The notes below the pieces were generated by a model, which saw nothing but the letters and a program-made list of their open reading frames with translations, made no database searches and had not been told where the DNA came from. A stretch of DNA of 64,000 nt from Blautia sp. (GTDB lineage Bacteria; Bacillota; Clostridia; Lachnospirales; Lachnospiraceae). Made by a program: the position numbers and the translations under genes. Shown here piece after piece: positions 61,191 through 64,000 of the stretch; within the stretch, counting starts at the first letter, position 1, and the number at the start of each line of letters is the position of its first letter. The stretch is taken from the NCBI GenBank assembly GCA_022770365.1, contig JALEHU010000040.1:1-64000 (forward strand), in the 5' to 3' direction.

Positions 61191-63074
61191 TTAAATATCT
61201 GCCTGCCGGGTAAGAATTTTTACATGTTTGCCGGAAAAAGCAATTCCATATTGAAATATCGGAGAGATACCGTCCTGTTTCATATTCCGGGCATAAATTT
61301 TTTCATTAATTTGTTTCAATGCCTGTTCAGCACGGGCAAGAAGCTGATCATCAGAAGATTTTTCGGAAATCTTTACTTCAATGAGGATTCCCGGAAGATG
61401 GCTTTCCCGGGGATATAACTGAAAATCGTAACGGCCATCGCCGGATTCTCTGTTGGAGGTAATTCTGTAGCAGTCATCCATGAGCGCCAGAAAACCGGCT
61501 AACAATTCCTGATAGAAGCTTTCTGCTGAGGTATCGAAAAAACTGATGGTCTGATAAAGATAGTTCTGCAGTGATTCCTGCAGGAGCATGATGTCTCCGG
61601 AAAATAATGCCTTCTGAATTTTATAAGCGGAAGAGGAGATTCGTCCATTTATCTTCAACAGTTTTGAGAGAATCTCTTTTTTATAAACAGCGGAAATTTC
61701 CTTGTTTGGAATAGAGACTTCATACATACTGGTTCCGGGAAATGCAGATACGGAACTTTTTGTTTTTAAATATCCTGCGACAAGAAGAAAACTGTAAATA
61801 AAAGAAGGATCGTCATCAAGCTGCGGATAGACAACGTTCATATCAATGGGAGTCAGTATTCTTTGTCTAAGAATCAGACTGTTCAGATTTTCCATGATTT
61901 CTTCATCCGCACGGGAGAGAATGTCGCTTAAAATCTCATTGCTTCCGGTAGATATCCAGAAAGTTTCCGGTCTGCAGCCGTTATCAAAGTAACTGATGAC
62001 AGACCAGGGATTGAAGATTTCCTGATTCCCAAACAGGTAACCATCATACCATTCACAAAGCTCTGTATATTTATCAGTTACTCCATAATAATCAGCCATA
62101 TCCAGAACTTCTTCTGACGTGAAACCAAAATAGCTGCAGTAACTGTTGTCAAGGACAGAATTGATCTTCAGGTTATTCATACCGCTGAAGATTGACTCCT
62201 GTGCCACCCGGAGAATTCCCGTCAGGAATCCGTATGATAAATGTGGATTATCCTTGAAAGCACCGGAAAATAAATTTCTCATAAAAAGGATGATGTCCTC
62301 ATAATAATGTCTGGTGTATCCCTGCTGTATCGGAGTATCATATTCGTCAATAATGATGATTGGTGCGACATGGTGGTGCTCATGAAGCATCTGTGAAAGA
62401 TTCGCGAGTGCGGAAGTGAGTTCTACTATAGAAGCATTTCCGTCCATGATTTTCTGATAATATTTTTGTTCATATCCGGCAATAAAGGGACTCTGATTTA
62501 ATTCTTTGTGGCGCCCGTATTCTTTTTGGAAAAGTTCTTTCAGTTTCTCCAGAGTTTCGCCCCAGGTCTCGAATTTTACATCCTTAAATGTAAGAAAGAT
62601 GACCGGATAATGTCCCTGGTATTTCTGATACTCCGGACCGCATTTCCAGATGGCTTTATTCCGGAAGTAAATGGAAGTGTCGGTTTCTGTTTTTTCAAAA
62701 AAAACACGAAGCATATCCATGTTCAGGGTTTTGCCAAAACGTCTGGGCCTTGTGAAAAGGGAGACAAAAGGTTTCTGGTCAAGAAAATCCCGGATCAGAA
62801 GAGTTTTGTCTACATAGTAGTATTCTGTGGATGCTTTACAATAATCGGAAATGCCGATGGGCAGAGGCAGTTTTTTATCTGCTGCGCGGGATTTGACATA
62901 TTTTCCATTTTTTATCCGTGAATCCTTGGGCTTTTCGGTATCAGCAGGGATCAGCCATTTCCTTCCCTTTTTCCTGACACCGGGAATTTTGCCATTTTTG
63001 CAGAGCCCGGAAATCCACCGTTCTGTTACATTCCATAAAGCTGCAGCTTCCTTACAGGTCATCCATTTGTTCAC
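61191..63074 (-). CDS. HTH-AAA ATPase-PD-(D/E)XK fusion protein
   Basis: 627 residues from GTG with GGAGG 7 nt upstream. Residues 1-55 form an excisionase/MerR-like HTH (MTCKEAAALWNVTERWISGL, GVRKKGRKWLIPAD). Residues about 70-400 are an AAA-ATPase-like domain (PF09820 type): YYVDKTLLIRDFL, RPRRFGKTLNMDML (Walker A variant) and APIIIIDEYDTP (Walker B). The C terminus (about 520-620) is a PD-(D/E)XK_9 nuclease-like domain: GDGRYDFQLYP and GILIEVKISE. Such proteins are abundant in gut bacteria with unknown role. The added HTH suggests DNA targeting or autoregulation. Confidence 0.82.
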   Translation of the reverse strand: MNKWMTCKEAAALWNVTERWISGLCKNGKIPGVRKKGRKWLIPADTEKPKDSRIKNGKYVKSRAADKKLPLPIGISDYCKASTEYYYVDKTLLIRDFLDQKPFVSLFTRPRRFGKTLNMDMLRVFFEKTETDTSIYFRNKAIWKCGPEYQKYQGHYPVIFLTFKDVKFETWGETLEKLKELFQKEYGRHKELNQSPFIAGYEQKYYQKIMDGNASIVELTSALANLSQMLHEHHHVAPIIIIDEYDTPIQQGYTRHYYEDIILFMRNLFSGAFKDNPHLSYGFLTGILRVAQESIFSGMNNLKINSVLDNSYCSYFGFTSEEVLDMADYYGVTDKYTELCEWYDGYLFGNQEIFNPWSVISYFDNGCRPETFWISTGSNEILSDILSRADEEIMENLNSLILRQRILTPIDMNVVYPQLDDDPSFIYSFLLVAGYLKTKSSVSAFPGTSMYEVSIPNKEISAVYKKEILSKLLKINGRISSSAYKIQKALFSGDIMLLQESLQNYLYQTISFFDTSAESFYQELLAGFLALMDDCYRITSNRESGDGRYDFQLYPRESHLPGILIEVKISEKSSDDQLLARAEQALKQINEKIYARNMKQDGISPIFQYGIAFSGKHVKILTRQADI

Positions 63075-63096
63075 AGGAACACCTCCAAATATATAA

Positions 63097-63318
63097 ATTC
63101 AAGAATAGTATATGCTTGTATAAGAATAAAGTCAACAAATTAACGGAATTATTCCGATGATTTGTTGGTTTGTAATATTCGTTTGTTTTTAAAAGCTGAT
63201 TTAATCATTATCGTATTGGTTAATAGGAATAATTATTATAAAGTGATTGTAACATATTATTTTCTTGAAATTTTTGATTAGTTTGAAATAACGAGGAATA
63301 TTTCGCAGATTTACACAA
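63097..63318. other. AT-rich intergenic stretch with no gene seen
   Basis: About 220 bp, very AT-rich, with stops in all frames and no clear promoter, terminator or RNA fold. Confidence 0.5.
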
Positions 63319-64000
63319 TTATGCGTTGGGCTGCGCTGACTGCGCTGATTTTAATTCCTCTTTTGTATGGCGGGATTTCCAGGCTTTTGTTAAGACCATT
63401 AAAAATTTTGATTGACGCGCAGAAAAAGCTTCGGGAAAATGATCTGGATTATCGAATACAAGCTACGAAAAGGAGATTGAGCATCAGCAAATGGATTTGA
63501 AAAATTTACAGCTTCAGATTCGTCCACATTTTCAACTTTCAATCTGATTTATACCCTTTGTCAGAGTCAAGAAGTGAACGCAATTCAGAATATTATCCTT
63601 TACCTATCGGATTATTTCCGTTACTTATTTCGAAGCGGAAAAGACCTGGAGATATTTGAAAAGGAGCAGCATCTGATCGAGGGATATATTGACATGGCTT
63701 CTGTACGGTATCCTGGCAGTATTCAAATTGAGTATTCTTATGATCCGGAAATTCGCTTTGTCAGATTACCGCCGCTTCTTTTGCACAACTTTGTTGAAAA
63801 TATTATTAAGTATGTGGTACAACAGGAAATCGTGACACATATTTCCATTATAGGACAATATGAGGATAAAACGGTAACGTTCTTAATTATGGATGACGGA
63901 CCGGGAATTCCTCCGGATAAATTGGAGGAACTGGACCGTGATATGAGGAAAGAGCGGACAGATGGCTCGCATATTGGATTTTATAATTCATTGCGCAGAG
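63319..64000 (+). pseudogene. Degraded LytS/YesM-type sensor histidine kinase, runs off the window
   Basis: Three frames are needed to read one protein. Frame 1: a membrane helix (LTALILIPLLYGG) and HAMP start (RPLKILIDAQKKLRENDLDY). Frame 2: EKEIEHQQMDLKNLQLQIRP then HF with the phospho-accepting His. Frame 3: NLIYTLCQSQEVNAIQNIIL, LPPLLLHNFVENIIKY (N box) and DDGPGIPPDKLEE (G box). About 25-30 HAMP/linker residues are missing at the first shift and a few codons after HF at the second. An in-frame stop precedes the segment, so the sensor domain is lost too. Confidence 0.8.

Noticed and set aside
1-64000. tRNA, rRNA, tmRNA, CRISPR or prophage
   Set aside because: No conserved tRNA arms, rRNA segments, direct-repeat arrays or phage structural genes were seen by eye; a covariance search would be decisive.

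Overview
The window comes from a low-to-mid GC, spore-forming anaerobic Firmicute, most likely Lachnospiraceae; the genus cannot be resolved from sequence alone. Support comes from spore genes (spmA, spmB, a SipL-type SPOCS/LysM protein, a gerA-type germinant receptor), consensus AGGAGG ribosome sites with GTG and TTG starts, a HrcA/CIRCE heat-shock operator, an oxygen-sensitive Hcp, and protein families typical of gut clostridia (DUF4317, glycogen and beta-glycoside enzymes, secreted polysaccharide deacetylases). No rRNA, tRNA, CRISPR array, transposase or prophage was seen.

Layout. 0-2.6 kb: end of a receiver-domain protein, then a divergent Crp/Fnr regulator and hcp. 2.7-6.4 kb: spmA and spmB, normally adjacent, separated by a GH3 glycosidase flanked by two broken gene ends. 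6.5-9.6 kb: acyltransferase, PrcB-like lipoprotein, SipL. 9.6-12.2 kb: decayed accessory stretch with a MITE-like repeat, an Rpn-like nuclease, a shortened MmcQ and a broken serine hydrolase. 12.4-19 kb: ispE, a GntR regulator, gerAA, a GerAB-GerAC fusion, murI and a DUF1934 gene. 20-26.7 kb: cell-envelope genes (three polysaccharide deacetylases, a lipoprotein trigger factor, nagA). 27-30.3 kb: GH13 enzyme and glgB. 31-38.5 kb: two CobW-type GTPases, pth, mfd and a secreted foldase. 38.9-45 kb: PD-(D/E)XK-like protein, DUF4317, alkaline phosphatase with a YibE/F membrane protein, a phosphoribosyltransferase-like protein. 45-48.9 kb: LysR regulator and a metNIQ methionine ABC transporter. 49-51.2 kb: hsp20 with CIRCE, and a diguanylate cyclase. 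51.3-59.2 kb: a minus-strand cluster of an OPT transporter, DUF917 (interrupted by an in-frame TAG), DUF1177, AroM-like, M29-like and Asp/Glu racemase-like proteins, with a PucR-type regulator upstream. 59.4-61 kb: a second hsp20 with a DnaJ-like gene. 61.2-64 kb: an HTH-AAA-PD-(D/E)XK fusion and a broken LytS/YesM-type kinase.

The least characterised system is the OPT/DUF917/DUF1177/AroM/M29/racemase cluster, which looks like an uptake and breakdown route for a small modified peptide or hydantoin-like compound and appears to be decaying here. A theme across the window is scarring by small deletions: truncated deacetylase, MmcQ, serine hydrolase, ASCH-PucR chimera and histidine kinase, plus the nonsense codon. 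Other notable points are the GerAB-GerAC polyprotein with an internal lipobox, two hsp20 promoters with the same core but different operators, and two families of short dispersed hairpin repeats.
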